From IMG/VR virus record IMGVR_UViG_3300013131_001940, positions 1 through 43,151 of that record: a DNA stretch of 43,151 bases; one strand, 5' to 3'. The notes beneath the pieces are model-generated. The model had not been told where the DNA came from and searched no databases. It saw only the letters and a list, made by a program, of their open reading frames with translations. A program made the position numbers and the translations under genes. Source of the stretch: a virus. Within the stretch, counting starts at the first letter, position 1; every line of letters begins with the position of its first letter. Shown one piece after another: positions 1 through 7,031 of the stretch.

Positions 1-1
1 A

Positions 2-340
2 GATAGTTTTGATCCTCTTATAGAATCTTATGATTACACTGTTTGGTTAAATGAAGATATTTTAGGCAAGGATATGATTAGATCGTGGCTTGATTACGAT
101 AATAATCAATGTGATGATATCACTGGAAATCTTTTTTTTACGCCTTCGTTACTGATAGATCCATTTAAAACTATGAAACAGATCATTGACAAGAGTGAAT
201 GGCAAGACTATTATCATAATACTTATAAAACTCTGAATCGTTTTCCGATTGGAAATTTAGTAGATAACAATATTAATATTTTTAAAAGTAGCGATTCAAC
301 AATACTTTCTATTTTTTATAATGATCAACAAATATTTTAA
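2..340 (+). CDS. Hypothetical protein, partial at left edge
   Basis: The plus-strand frame is open from base 2, so the first ATG at 74 is probably internal and the gene runs off the left edge. The visible part is about 112 residues, rich in Asp, Asn, Ile and Tyr, and noticeably more AT-rich than its neighbours. I recognise no domain, signal peptide or membrane segment. Its stop codon overlaps the stop of the convergent minus-strand gene (shared TTAA at 337-340). It is one of only two plus-strand genes in the window. Confidence 0.6.
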   Translation, partial: DSFDPLIESYDYTVWLNEDILGKDMIRSWLDYDNNQCDDITGNLFFTPSLLIDPFKTMKQIIDKSEWQDYYHNTYKTLNRFPIGNLVDNNINIFKSSDSTILSIFYNDQQIF

Positions 341-642
341 AGTATATCTTTGGATTGTTTCTTGATATCTAATTTTAATCTTTCAACATCGACTTTGAAA
401 TCTATTTTTGTAATTTCGTTTTTGTATTCTTGAAGAGTGTTGAGTAGGATATCGGCAATATCTTCCGGTCTTTGTTTTTCTAATTCGGTATGAACATCTA
501 TTTCCCATATCCTACCATCTTTGAATTCTAGATGTACTAGATCTAGGTATGCCACAGGCATGGTATTCATATAGAGATCTTCGAAAACTTCTGGCCACTC
601 TTTGACAAGATGTCGAGGTGGCCTAAACAAAGCATTAGGCAT
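337..642 (-). CDS. Conserved T4-like phage hypothetical protein
   Basis: A 101-aa protein whose start ATGCCTAA overlaps the stop of the upstream gene by 8 nt, so translation is probably coupled. The N-terminus (FRPPRHLVKEWPEVFEDLYM) and the phrase DGRIWEIDV resemble a protein I remember from marine T4-like phages, but no function is known to me. The C-terminal third is a charged, probably helical segment. It is the last gene of the long minus-strand operon and ends against the convergent gene at the left edge. Confidence 0.75.
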   Translation of the reverse strand: MPNALFRPPRHLVKEWPEVFEDLYMNTMPVAYLDLVHLEFKDGRIWEIDVHTELEKQRPEDIADILLNTLQEYKNEITKIDFKVDVERLKLDIKKQSKDIL

Positions 643-1288
643 CTACAGTATCTTTAGCCTTTGTAGTTTTCTTTACGACTGGATCTAGTACTTCTGCTTC
701 TTTACGTAACCTTGCTGCTTCTTTGTACATGGCATCTGCTTGACTGCGATAGCTCTTAGCGATATCCTTGTCTGTGAGCACAGCGTTGGTAGCAGCCTGT
801 GCCCTAATTGGTACAGGAACATCAGTGTCTACGGCAGGTGCTAGATCTGTTACTTCGGCTACTTGCGTGACTTCGACTTTGCCTTTGGGCGCACCTTTTA
901 CAAAAGTGTACAGATCGTCTACGGCACAGTTTTTCTGTTCTGCGATCAATACGTTCAAGTTACTTAACAGCACAGTATCGTTTGTGGTAGGAGTCATAGT
1001 CACAGAATCTGTAGCTACTTTCTGCAACCTGCCATCTGCCTGCATGGCCTGTAACATAGATCTACCATCCGGGAATGTACGGATGAACATCATTTCGCCT
1101 AGTTCGTAGGCTTCCTGACATTGATCTGTTTCTACCATGGTCATGATGGAATCGTGATAGGAATCACTTAGTTGTGTAACTGGTAATACCAACGCCATGT
1201 TTGATTCGCCAGGTAGAGTTCTAAATACCACAAGAACTTTAACTCCTGTGTTGTTGATCCTACCGATATGTTTTAGTGGTCGTGCCAT
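635..1288 (-). CDS. Conserved T4-like phage hypothetical protein
   Basis: A 217-aa protein starting MARPLKHIGRINNTG. A strong ribosome binding site, AAAGGAGG, lies in the last codons of the upstream gene, 1 nt of which separates the two. The first 110 residues look globular. A Val/Ala/Thr-rich linker follows, and then a basic helical tail (YRSQADAMYKEAARLRKEA). The beginning resembles proteins of aquatic T4-like phages that I recall as unassigned. Function unknown; a structural or virion-associated role is possible but not shown. Confidence 0.75.
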   Translation of the reverse strand: MARPLKHIGRINNTGVKVLVVFRTLPGESNMALVLPVTQLSDSYHDSIMTMVETDQCQEAYELGEMMFIRTFPDGRSMLQAMQADGRLQKVATDSVTMTPTTNDTVLLSNLNVLIAEQKNCAVDDLYTFVKGAPKGKVEVTQVAEVTDLAPAVDTDVPVPIRAQAATNAVLTDKDIAKSYRSQADAMYKEAARLRKEAEVLDPVVKKTTKAKDTVDA

Positions 1289-1289
1289 T

Positions 1290-1517
1290 TTAGGCCTCCT
1301 TTTTAGCCACAGCTTCTAAGAAGGTGTTCAGCTTGTTGAAAGCTTTGCCCACGGCTTCTAGTTCTGCTGCTTTGAACGCTCCTCGTTGTGTAGCAACTTC
1401 GATGATACTTCTCAGCGCAGCAAGATCGCTGACATTGAGATCTGGACCCTGTGCAGGGGCGGTTTCTGGCACTTGTGCCACAGCTTCGGGTGCTTGGTCT
1501 TTGACTTCTTCTGACAT
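1290..1517 (-). CDS. Small conserved phage protein, Ala/Pro-rich N-terminus
   Basis: A 75-aa protein with an acidic Pro/Ala-rich N-terminal 30 residues and a helical C-terminal half (LAALRSIIEVATQRGAFKAA). The start overlaps the upstream stop as TAATG, and AAGGAG stands 6 nt ahead of the ATG. The helical part resembles a small protein found next to similar genes in marine T4-like phages. Function unknown. Confidence 0.75.
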   Translation of the reverse strand: MSEEVKDQAPEAVAQVPETAPAQGPDLNVSDLAALRSIIEVATQRGAFKAAELEAVGKAFNKLNTFLEAVAKKEA

Positions 1518-1786
1518 TAGGTTCTCCTTAAATGGTTACATGCAAGCATGAAATACGTTAATTCTTTTTGATCTTCAAATCCTATATAATGAGTAGAACG
1601 CAGATTTCCAAATTTATCAATACCTGGTTGTTTGGCCAAACAATAGCGGCCTTTCAATTTGGTCTTGACCCATTCTTCTACACCTTCAAAAATTTCGTTA
1701 TCTGAGATAGCAATTTTGCTGAAGTGGGGAGGAATGGTCTTAAGCCTGCGCTGTTTTAGTACATCAATAGGATTTAAATCAAACAT
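1517..1786 (-). CDS. Hypothetical protein behind a near-adjacent late promoter
   Basis: An 89-aa protein, MFDLNPIDVLKQRR at its start, with no domain I recognise. No Shine-Dalgarno sequence precedes the ATG. Instead a perfect T4 late box TATAAATA (1795-1802) ends 8 nt before it, so the predicted transcript would have a leader of about 3 nt. It is followed by a TAATG overlap with the next gene. Confidence 0.7.
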   Translation of the reverse strand: MFDLNPIDVLKQRRLKTIPPHFSKIAISDNEIFEGVEEWVKTKLKGRYCLAKQPGIDKFGNLRSTHYIGFEDQKELTYFMLACNHLRRT

Positions 1787-1794
1787 CGTGAAAA

Positions 1795-1802
1795 TATTTA
1801 TA
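1795..1802 (-). promoter_or_regulatory. Late promoter TATAAATA, 8 nt before ATG
   Basis: A perfect match to the T4 late promoter octamer on the minus strand, in the gap between two genes. With the T4 geometry of five bases between the octamer and +1, the start would fall about 3 nt before the ATG at 1786. Confidence 0.5.
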
Positions 1803-1813
1803 AGTCAATTAGA

Positions 1814-2212
1814 TTAGGGGGTTAATTCTTGGCTTAGTCTTTTAGACATGGCCTTGGTGTGACCCAGCTTGGCAACATCACCAGAAAAAAGGTACAGTTC
1901 AAAAGCGGATTTTTCTTTCATAACTATGATATGTTTTTTATTGATGTAAAAAGGTGAATCAATAAAATGATCTAACCAAACCAAAACCTGCGGAGTGAAC
2001 GCAAATTCTTTTGGAAAATCTATTTTATAAGTTTTGATTTTAGCATATTCTTCAATGAACTGCAAGGCCTGTTCGGTCAATCTAAGCCCACCTTGAGACT
2101 TTTCTCTGAAACTCCACCACCATACAGATCTATATTGTTTTACTGTATCAGCGTCGATAGATAGTTCTGCTGCCTGTAAGAACACCCTAGTGTAGGCATC
2201 CTTAGAGTTCAT
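1814..2212 (-). CDS. Conserved phage hypothetical protein
   Basis: A 132-aa protein with a Trp-rich stretch (QYRSVWWWSFREK) and a mixed alpha/beta pattern. It follows the 2214-2498 gene with a gap of 1 nt. No enzymatic motif, signal peptide or membrane segment is visible. It belongs to the run of small conserved genes typical of aquatic T4-like phages. Function unknown. Confidence 0.75.
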   Translation of the reverse strand: MNSKDAYTRVFLQAAELSIDADTVKQYRSVWWWSFREKSQGGLRLTEQALQFIEEYAKIKTYKIDFPKEFAFTPQVLVWLDHFIDSPFYINKKHIIVMKEKSAFELYLFSGDVAKLGHTKAMSKRLSQELTP

Positions 2213-2213
2213 G

Positions 2214-2498
2214 TTATGAAACCTCTTCGCCGGCAGTGAGTTTTACCACAGCAAAGTCTGTGGTTTTAAAAAGTTTGTTTAATTTTTTAGCCAGATTGTG
2301 TGCATGGCCAGGATTTGAGAATGATACTTTCTTATATTTAGGACCAGGATAGCTGGCTACTAGGCTACCACTCTTTAGATTAAACGGTTGGTGTCGATAG
2401 AAAACAGCCCAAATGGCTTCCGAGTCCAGTATCTGCTCGACTTTGAAAGTTTCTTTGTTGGCATATTCTAAAAGTATCTTTGGTTTTGGTCTCGACAT
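2214..2498 (-). CDS. Conserved phage hypothetical protein
   Basis: A 94-aa basic protein with the phrases SEAIWAVFY and SYPGPKYKKVSFSNPGHA, which I recall from conserved hypothetical proteins of cyanophage-like myoviruses. A GATAAATA late box lies 30 nt upstream and AGGA precedes the ATG, so it has its own promoter and a normal leader. It may start a late transcript reading the small genes to its left. Function unknown. Confidence 0.75.
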   Translation of the reverse strand: MSRPKPKILLEYANKETFKVEQILDSEAIWAVFYRHQPFNLKSGSLVASYPGPKYKKVSFSNPGHAHNLAKKLNKLFKTTDFAVVKLTAGEEVS

Positions 2499-2528
2499 TT
2501 TATACGGGTTCCTAATTAACCACGTATA

Positions 2529-2536
2529 TATTTATC
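2529..2536 (-). promoter_or_regulatory. Late promoter GATAAATA
   Basis: The octamer matches the NATAAATA late motif of T4-like marine phages. It lies 30 nt before the start at 2498, leaving a leader of about 25 nt that includes an AGGA ribosome binding site. Confidence 0.6.
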
Positions 2537-2539
2537 TTT

Positions 2540-2788
2540 TTAGAATGAGCCGCCGTCGAGTTTCACGTCTATACTTTGACTGGATTCTTTGATCTGAGCC
2601 AGCATTGCATGTATCTGCTGCACAGTGCCGCCGAGTTTTGCGGAAAAAATAGCCAGCTCGGCGGTGAGATCTCTGGCTTCCTGTATAGTGATCCTTATTT
2701 CTTTCTGCTGACTTTTTTCTGCCATTGTTATTCGTTGAAGTAGTTTCTCAACTGTAGGCAACACAGCAGGCATGTTATTTTGAGACAT
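2540..2788 (-). CDS. Small helical hypothetical protein
   Basis: An 82-aa protein predicted to be almost wholly helical (heptad-like Leu/Ile/Ala spacing from residue 10 to 70). It overlaps the upstream gene by 14 nt; an in-frame ATG at 2773 is an alternative start. There is no recognised domain. A short coiled-coil assembly or accessory role is conceivable but not shown. Confidence 0.65.
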   Translation of the reverse strand: MSQNNMPAVLPTVEKLLQRITMAEKSQQKEIRITIQEARDLTAELAIFSAKLGGTVQQIHAMLAQIKESSQSIDVKLDGGSF

Positions 2789-3251
2789 TAGCTAACACCT
2801 GTTTCATTTCCATTTCTGTTTTAAACGGACCACGGTAGGGATATCTTTCTAAGGTGATCTTTTTAGGACAGAAACTCTTGACCCAACCTTTTTCAAATTT
2901 AATAGTGTAGTAACCTGCACAATACAAACTTTTTGAATCTAGACTTTTGGTAAACAGTGGAAGTTTTTTGCGTATGTCGAACATGGCATTGTGAGGTGCT
3001 GTGCTGGTTGGATAACTGTGAACCTCATTAGGTAAGGCGTTTTCACTTTCTTTTACAATCTTAACAGTAAAGAATTTTTTACCGAATGTTCTGGTAACGT
3101 GTTCTTTGGTTTCGTAGATTTTTATTCCATCTTGATTACTCATTACAAATCTGTTGTCTTCGTTTTTTCTTAGAGTAGCAATCTTCTCGCCATTCTCTTC
3201 AACGATCCAAAACTTGTTATCTATTATAGGTTTGGCGTGTAAATCAGTCAT
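2775..3251 (-). CDS. Conserved phage hypothetical protein
   Basis: A 158-aa protein. I place the start at the ATG at 3251 (MTDLHAKPI) because GGAG stands 6 nt ahead of it and it overlaps the RNase H stop by 8 nt; an in-frame codon at 3263 would add four residues. The sequence is rich in Lys, Phe and beta-strand patterns (KFWIVEENGEKIATL). No known motif is visible. Being coupled to RNase H hints at DNA metabolism but does not prove it. Confidence 0.7.
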   Translation of the reverse strand: MTDLHAKPIIDNKFWIVEENGEKIATLRKNEDNRFVMSNQDGIKIYETKEHVTRTFGKKFFTVKIVKESENALPNEVHSYPTSTAPHNAMFDIRKKLPLFTKSLDSKSLYCAGYYTIKFEKGWVKSFCPKKITLERYPYRGPFKTEMEMKQVLANVSK

Positions 3252-4245
3252 TTCGTTCTCCAATTAGATACCTCGCATTCAATGGCTCCGAATAACTTGC
3301 AGCTTGATCTGATATCTTCTTGAGATCATACAGACCACAAAACTTCATGAGTCTAAGACCAACCTGGCTGACATTTTTGTCTGCGCTGGTGGCCGCGGCA
3401 ATGGTCTCTGAGATAATGGCCTTGATGTCATCGGGCTGATGACTGAGGTCGATCAATCTACGATTGCGTTCGTAATCTTCTAGGACTCTGTGTTCTCGGC
3501 CTTCGTGATCAGTCCATCTCTGTAGCATGAGATTGTTCCACGCATATCCTTTGCTGCCACGATCTTCGAACGCTTCACTGAGACCCACTTTTTTGCTTGT
3601 GCCTTTAGTACGCACACCTGGATACGCTGAGAAGACATTATCGCTGGTATCACCACGCATACATTTTTCGAATAAGAGCCATTCTGGATTCGGGGCTGGC
3701 TTGGGCTCTTGTGTTTTCTTGTCAATGATTCTTTTGCCTTTGTCATTGAAGATTCCTTCATGTGTGATTACATGTTCCATAACGCCGTTGTACTGTGTGA
3801 CATTGGGTGCGATCAATTGTACAAAATCTGTGTCAGTGCTGATAATCACATGTTTATCATTTGGATGACTCTGTATCCAGCCTGCGATCAAATCATCTGC
3901 TTCTAGCTGTGGGTTCTGCATAACCGTGCAGTTTGTTTTGTCTGTGATAAACTCTTTGAATGTGTCAAAGGCTTCCCAAAACACACGATCCTCTTCTGCT
4001 TCTTTTTCTGTGTGAGCTGCACGAGCATCTGAACGATTACGCTTGTAGGGTGCATAATAATCTTTGCGCCATGATCTACCTTCTAAACAGAAAATGACAT
4101 GTCTGCCGTTGAACTGCTGCCATGCTTTGCGAATTGAATTAAGGGTGATATGAAAGGCCATGCCTAGTTTGATATCAGCATCACCGTTGATCACGTGACG
4201 AGCACGGAAAAATGTATTTGCTGTATCAACTAAAATATAGGTCAT
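3244..4245 (-). CDS. rnh: RNase H / FEN-like 5'-3' exonuclease
   Basis: A 333-aa member of the T4 RNase H/flap endonuclease family, which removes RNA primers and flaps from the lagging strand. The N-terminus MTYILVDTANTFFRARH is the metal-binding start of the PIN-like fold. LEADDLIAG near residue 115, STDTDFVQL near 140 and RGDTSDNV near 200 supply the acidic metal ligands and the helical-arch region. The start overlaps the upstream stop as ATGA. The length is close to that of T4 RNase H (about 305 aa). The gene sits between queE and small unknown genes rather than beside the polymerase. Confidence 0.9.
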   Translation of the reverse strand: MTYILVDTANTFFRARHVINGDADIKLGMAFHITLNSIRKAWQQFNGRHVIFCLEGRSWRKDYYAPYKRNRSDARAAHTEKEAEEDRVFWEAFDTFKEFITDKTNCTVMQNPQLEADDLIAGWIQSHPNDKHVIISTDTDFVQLIAPNVTQYNGVMEHVITHEGIFNDKGKRIIDKKTQEPKPAPNPEWLLFEKCMRGDTSDNVFSAYPGVRTKGTSKKVGLSEAFEDRGSKGYAWNNLMLQRWTDHEGREHRVLEDYERNRRLIDLSHQPDDIKAIISETIAAATSADKNVSQVGLRLMKFCGLYDLKKISDQAASYSEPLNARYLIGERND

Positions 4246-4679
4246 TGATTTGTCTTCTTCACTGTTTTAATGTCTATAACACCTGTGTTTACAGGGCCGC
4301 CAAAATCACCATCTACTACCACATTAGCACAGAGTTCACGGAACCAACGATCTACGATTTCTTCTTCTTTGTCACCATCTTCACCGTATCCCTCTTGCTT
4401 TAATTGTAGCACAAATTGGTCATTCCAGTCAAGCTCAAAAAAGCCATTTCGTATATTATCTTTATTGACATGGGTGTTTATCACACCTACCCATGCTTCT
4501 TTGCGTCTAGTAGCACGTTCTTTTGGTGAGAGTTTGGCAGTTTCTTCTGCTTGTTCAGCAGTTTTAGATGCAACTTCAGCCGCAGCTAGCCTGTGATTTG
4601 CTTCTGCCAAATCTAGTTCAGCTTTTTGAATAGAAGCTTCTAGTTTATCTAGCCCAAATAGTTTTTTAATTATTTTCAT
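4242..4679 (-). CDS. Coiled-coil hypothetical protein
   Basis: A 145-aa protein. The ATG at 4679 is preferred because it forms a TAATG junction with the queE stop; a start 12 nt upstream is also open. Residues 10-60 form an Ala/Glu/Lys-rich coiled coil, followed by a compact acidic domain (WFRELCANVVVDGDFGGP). There is no signal peptide and no known enzyme motif. It is tightly linked between queE and RNase H. Function unknown. Confidence 0.7.
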   Translation of the reverse strand: MKIIKKLFGLDKLEASIQKAELDLAEANHRLAAAEVASKTAEQAEETAKLSPKERATRRKEAWVGVINTHVNKDNIRNGFFELDWNDQFVLQLKQEGYGEDGDKEEEIVDRWFRELCANVVVDGDFGGPVNTGVIDIKTVKKTNQ

Positions 4680-5530
4680 TATGTACCCCATTCATTCTTA
4701 AACAGTGGCACCTGCAATCTGTCCGAATATCTCAGACCATGTTTCATCGCCAGTTCTGCTACTCTGCGGTTATTCAGTGTGTATACACTTTCAACTCCGC
4801 CCACAGGCATTAGATATACTGGTCCGGAAAAGCCCTCTGCACGATAAATGTCTACAGTCTCTATTGCTTCTTCTGCATCTTCTTCTGTAGCAATGACAAA
4901 TTTTAAATATGTATACCCAACATCTTCATAATCGCAGACGATATCAGGACGTATAGCTTCATGACGCTCTTCACCTGAACAACTTAATTTAGCACTGACA
5001 CTAAAAGTTAATCTATGATAACCACGTTCTTCCATACCCCACAATCTAAGATAATCTTTGAATTCTTTAGTTAGCTTTTGAGTACCGTTAGTTTCAAAAG
5101 TTAGTTCTTTGAGATCTCTCATACCAGGATGATCTAACAGTTCGGGATAAGCACGTTGCCACCCAAGCAACGGTTCTCCTCCTGTAATGACCAAGTGTTC
5201 CTCTCGCCACTCGTTAAAGGGCAAGATCTCACAAATTCGTTCTGCGATAGCGTCGGATGTAAGCATTGGACTAAGATCTTTAAAGCGGGGATCCCAACTA
5301 GCATAACTGTCGCAACCAGTAGATACCAATGGTAATTCTTCGTAAGTTTTAAAAGAATGTATCTGAGCCGCAATCGTCTCAACCTCATTGCTAGATTCAC
5401 CTTTGGGCATACCGAACCCTGCACATTTAAAATTACAGCCAAATGTACGAAGGAATACACTGGGAACACCCATATATCTGCCTTCACCTTGTATGCTGTA
5501 AAAAAGTTCTGCTATTTTTAATTTACTCAT
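4679..5530 (-). CDS. queE: QueE-like 7-carboxy-7-deazaguanine synthase with split Cys motif
   Basis: A 283-aa radical SAM protein. QueE converts 6-carboxytetrahydropterin to 7-carboxy-7-deazaguanine (CDG) on the path to preQ0 and 7-deazaguanine bases. Family marks are FYSIQGEG at residues 10-17, VFLRTFGCNFKC ending at Cys36, the SAM-binding VITGGEPLL, and CDSYASW at 73-79, which matches the CDT-x-Y-A-W that normally follows the cluster cysteines. The cysteines are Cys32, Cys36 and Cys73, so the usual CX3CX2C carries a roughly 34-residue insert before its third ligand. A consensus sigma70 promoter ends about 5 nt before the ATG, and there is no ribosome binding site. It works with FolE and the QueD-like protein of the same operon. 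Confidence 0.88.
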   Translation of the reverse strand: MSKLKIAELFYSIQGEGRYMGVPSVFLRTFGCNFKCAGFGMPKGESSNEVETIAAQIHSFKTYEELPLVSTGCDSYASWDPRFKDLSPMLTSDAIAERICEILPFNEWREEHLVITGGEPLLGWQRAYPELLDHPGMRDLKELTFETNGTQKLTKEFKDYLRLWGMEERGYHRLTFSVSAKLSCSGEERHEAIRPDIVCDYEDVGYTYLKFVIATEEDAEEAIETVDIYRAEGFSGPVYLMPVGGVESVYTLNNRRVAELAMKHGLRYSDRLQVPLFKNEWGT

Positions 5531-5708
5531 TATTTATTATACCGCTTTTTATAAAAGTTGTCAACTCTTCTTTGACCAACTGCCAAGATCCGTCCTGACG
5601 ATCAATCCAACGTATACAATCACCTTCTCGCCATCCTACAGCATCTAAAAGATCTTGTGGGAGCGATATAACGCCATCTTCTTCCACTGTCAGTGTCCAT
5701 GTTTTCAT
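5523..5708 (-). CDS. AbrB/MazE-like small DNA-binding protein
   Basis: A 61-aa protein with the swapped-hairpin AbrB signature: VEEDGVISLPQDLLDAVGW followed by REGDCIRW. This fold usually binds DNA as a dimer, as in MazE antitoxins and transition-state regulators. It overlaps the queE start by 8 nt, and its last 13 codons contain the queE promoter. A regulatory role for the operon is plausible. No toxin partner is visible next to it. Confidence 0.75.
   Translation of the reverse strand: MKTWTLTVEEDGVISLPQDLLDAVGWREGDCIRWIDRQDGSWQLVKEELTTFIKSGIINNE
5536..5564 (-). promoter_or_regulatory. Consensus sigma70 promoter before queE
   Basis: On the minus strand TTGACA (5564-5559), a 17-nt spacer and TATAAT (5541-5536) match the bacterial housekeeping promoter at 12 of 12 positions. 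It lies inside the 3' end of the AbrB-like gene. The expected transcription start coincides with the queE ATG at 5530, so a transcript from here would be leaderless for queE. It would also serve the genes downstream. Confidence 0.8.
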
Positions 5709-5709
5709 T

Positions 5710-5916
5710 TTATATATACCTATCTTTGGATTCTATTTCTTGATTCAATCTACGCCATTCTTCTATTCTTAGTCTAGCACATTCTTGTTTGACTTCTATG
5801 GGATAGTCTGGATGCCAGTGTGCATCTCTGCAGTCGTAGACTCTGCCTTCGGGTCGATATCGTACCAGCACTACAATCAACACAATCATGATACAGATAT
5901 AGACAAAATATTTCAT
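5710..5916 (-). CDS. Small single-span membrane protein
   Basis: A 68-aa protein. Residues 2-19 (YFVYICIMIVLIVVLV) form one transmembrane helix, followed by a charged soluble tail with two Cys (DCRDAHWH and QECARLR). Its start overlaps the upstream stop as ATGA. No lipobox is present. Similar small N-terminally anchored proteins occur in many T4-like phages, often with a role in host takeover or superinfection exclusion, but nothing here shows which. Confidence 0.7.
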   Translation of the reverse strand: MKYFVYICIMIVLIVVLVRYRPEGRVYDCRDAHWHPDYPIEVKQECARLRIEEWRRLNQEIESKDRYI

Positions 5917-6107
5917 ATTTTATCGCTGATCATTATTCTACACATCAATGCATCTCGATCATCAGTGAAATCAAAATGCATGTAATCCGCAGTGATCTCA
6001 GTGACATATTTGTCCCCTGGCATACCGAAATGCTCTAAAATATTCGCACAGGTTTCATTCCACCATGTGTTGGATTGATTTTTCCAAGGCACAGTGATCC
6101 TGGTCAT
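5913..6107 (-). CDS. Small conserved phage hypothetical protein
   Basis: A 64-aa protein starting MTRITVPWKNQ. The ATG at 6107 is chosen because it makes an ATGA overlap with the HIT-protein stop. The longer open frame to 6206 would overlap the HIT gene by about 100 nt and encodes an implausible basic leader. The rest (WWNETCANILEHFGMPG, then YMHFDFTDDRDALMC) looks like a compact alpha/beta domain. No function recognised. Confidence 0.7.
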   Translation of the reverse strand: MTRITVPWKNQSNTWWNETCANILEHFGMPGDKYVTEITADYMHFDFTDDRDALMCRIMISDKI

Positions 6108-6496
6108 TTGCGATAGTTGCCCTTTTCCGGTATCACATGTCGGACACCGCCTGTGGGATCTGGCATGTCGCCCTTGCGTCTTGGAATGAGATGCACATGT
6201 GGCCACTCAACTGTTTGACCAGCGGCTTCTCCGTAATTGAATCCTACATTGAATCCGTCCCATTCCCCTTTCTTAACTCTTTCAATTCCATCTTGGACAG
6301 CAGCTTCGAAACAATCCATTAGAACAGAAACTGTATTATATTTAGGCACGAATAATAAATGTCCAGGAGTTACAGGATACTTATCTGCAAATACTCTGAC
6401 GTGATAATCTTCTTCGACCAATTCTGTCCACGGGGCTTTGCTATCATCAATGAATGCTGGTTGGCCCAACATAACTTTTGTAGTATCATCTTTCAT
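6104..6496 (-). CDS. HIT-family nucleotide hydrolase/transferase
   Basis: A 130-aa HIT (histidine triad) protein, a family that hydrolyses or transfers nucleotidyl groups from dinucleoside polyphosphates and nucleoside phosphoramidates. TPGHLLFVPK at residues 43-52 and GFNYGEAAGQTVEW-PHVHLIPR at 85-106 fit well, followed by DPTGGVRHVIPEKGNY, typical of one bacterial subgroup. The triad reads W98-P-H100-V-H102, so the first His is Trp while the presumed catalytic (middle) His is kept. The substrate is unknown. ATGA overlaps link it to genes on both sides. Confidence 0.85.
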   Translation of the reverse strand: MKDDTTKVMLGQPAFIDDSKAPWTELVEEDYHVRVFADKYPVTPGHLLFVPKYNTVSVLMDCFEAAVQDGIERVKKGEWDGFNVGFNYGEAAGQTVEWPHVHLIPRRKGDMPDPTGGVRHVIPEKGNYRK

Positions 6497-6723
6497 CTTT
6501 GAAACTCCTTACGATGTTCTTGGGGTAGTGCATCTTCTTTGATAACAAATTCTCTGCCCATCATATTACCAAAAAATACTCTAGTATTCTCTTTGTAAAT
6601 CATTTTCAGTTTTACAGTTTGAAATGCTACTTCTAGAAATGCTCTAGGTTTATAATTAAGAATATGCGCCTCAACGTCCTTGCCATTGTCTGTGCAATGA
6701 ATTTTTACTTTTGCGTCAATCAT
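6493..6723 (-). CDS. Small conserved phage hypothetical protein
   Basis: A 76-aa protein rich in beta-strand pattern (VKIHCTDNGKDVEAHILNY). The start is placed at 6723, where ATGATTGA overlaps the stop of the 40-codon gene upstream and a GGCGGA lies 6 nt ahead; the frame is open to 6756. A small beta-barrel fold is possible (it vaguely recalls PilZ-like proteins) but unsupported by motif. The gene ends with an ATGA overlap into the HIT gene. Confidence 0.65.
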   Translation of the reverse strand: MIDAKVKIHCTDNGKDVEAHILNYKPRAFLEVAFQTVKLKMIYKENTRVFFGNMMGREFVIKEDALPQEHRKEFQR

Positions 6724-6838
6724 TTTTTCCGCCGATTCTTTGTTTAGAAAAATCACAGAGCTTATGATAACCCATATTATAACAACTGCAATGTTTTCCT
6801 AATATCCAACGGGCTATAGCTATTCTTATCTTATTCAT
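6716..6838 (-). CDS. Short 40-codon ORF, Cys-containing
   Basis: A 40-aa open frame (MNKIRIAIARWILGKHCSCY at its start) that exactly fills the gap between two genes. Its ATG overlaps the upstream stop as ATGAATAA and its stop overlaps the next start as ATGATTGA. It is basic with three Cys (CSC and LCDF). The ribosome binding site is weak. The neat double overlap is the main evidence that it is real. Confidence 0.45.
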   Translation of the reverse strand: MNKIRIAIARWILGKHCSCYNMGYHKLCDFSKQRIGGKND

Positions 6839-7031
6839 TTATAAGTTTTCCAGTTATTGAACTGACCTTTAGACCAGCTTCGTTAATGTAATATGGTTGG
6901 CACATTTTTTCTCCATCCCAACGCTGCCCGCACCAGCATTCTCCTTGTTCGTTAATAATACAGGTTCCTGAACCACAACAGCGATCGTCCCTCATATAAT
7001 TTTCAGCTGTAGTAAATTTAAGATCGTTCAT
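6831..7031 (-). CDS. Small Cys-rich protein, possible metal binder
   Basis: A 66-aa protein with six Cys in one stretch: RCCGSGTCIINEQGECWCG followed by QRWDGEKMC. The pattern suggests a zinc- or iron-sulfur-binding knuckle or a disulfide knot; it is cytoplasmic, since no signal peptide is present. Similar small Cys-rich proteins (CCGSGTC...CWCGQ) occur, from memory, in some proteobacteria, which could hint at the host group. It is coupled to its neighbours by ATGA at 7028-7031 and ATGAATAA at 6831-6838. Confidence 0.7.
   Translation of the reverse strand: MNDLKFTTAENYMRDDRCCGSGTCIINEQGECWCGQRWDGEKMCQPYYINEAGLKVSSITGKLINE

Noticed and set aside
5531-5538. AATAAATA late box directly before the queE ATG
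   Set aside because: It coincides with the -10 region of the consensus sigma70 promoter and leaves no room for a start site before the ATG; queE is expected to be early.
5913-6206. Longer start for the 64-aa gene
   Set aside because: It would overlap the HIT gene by about 100 nt with a biased His/Arg/Cys leader; the ATGA-coupled start at 6107 fits better.
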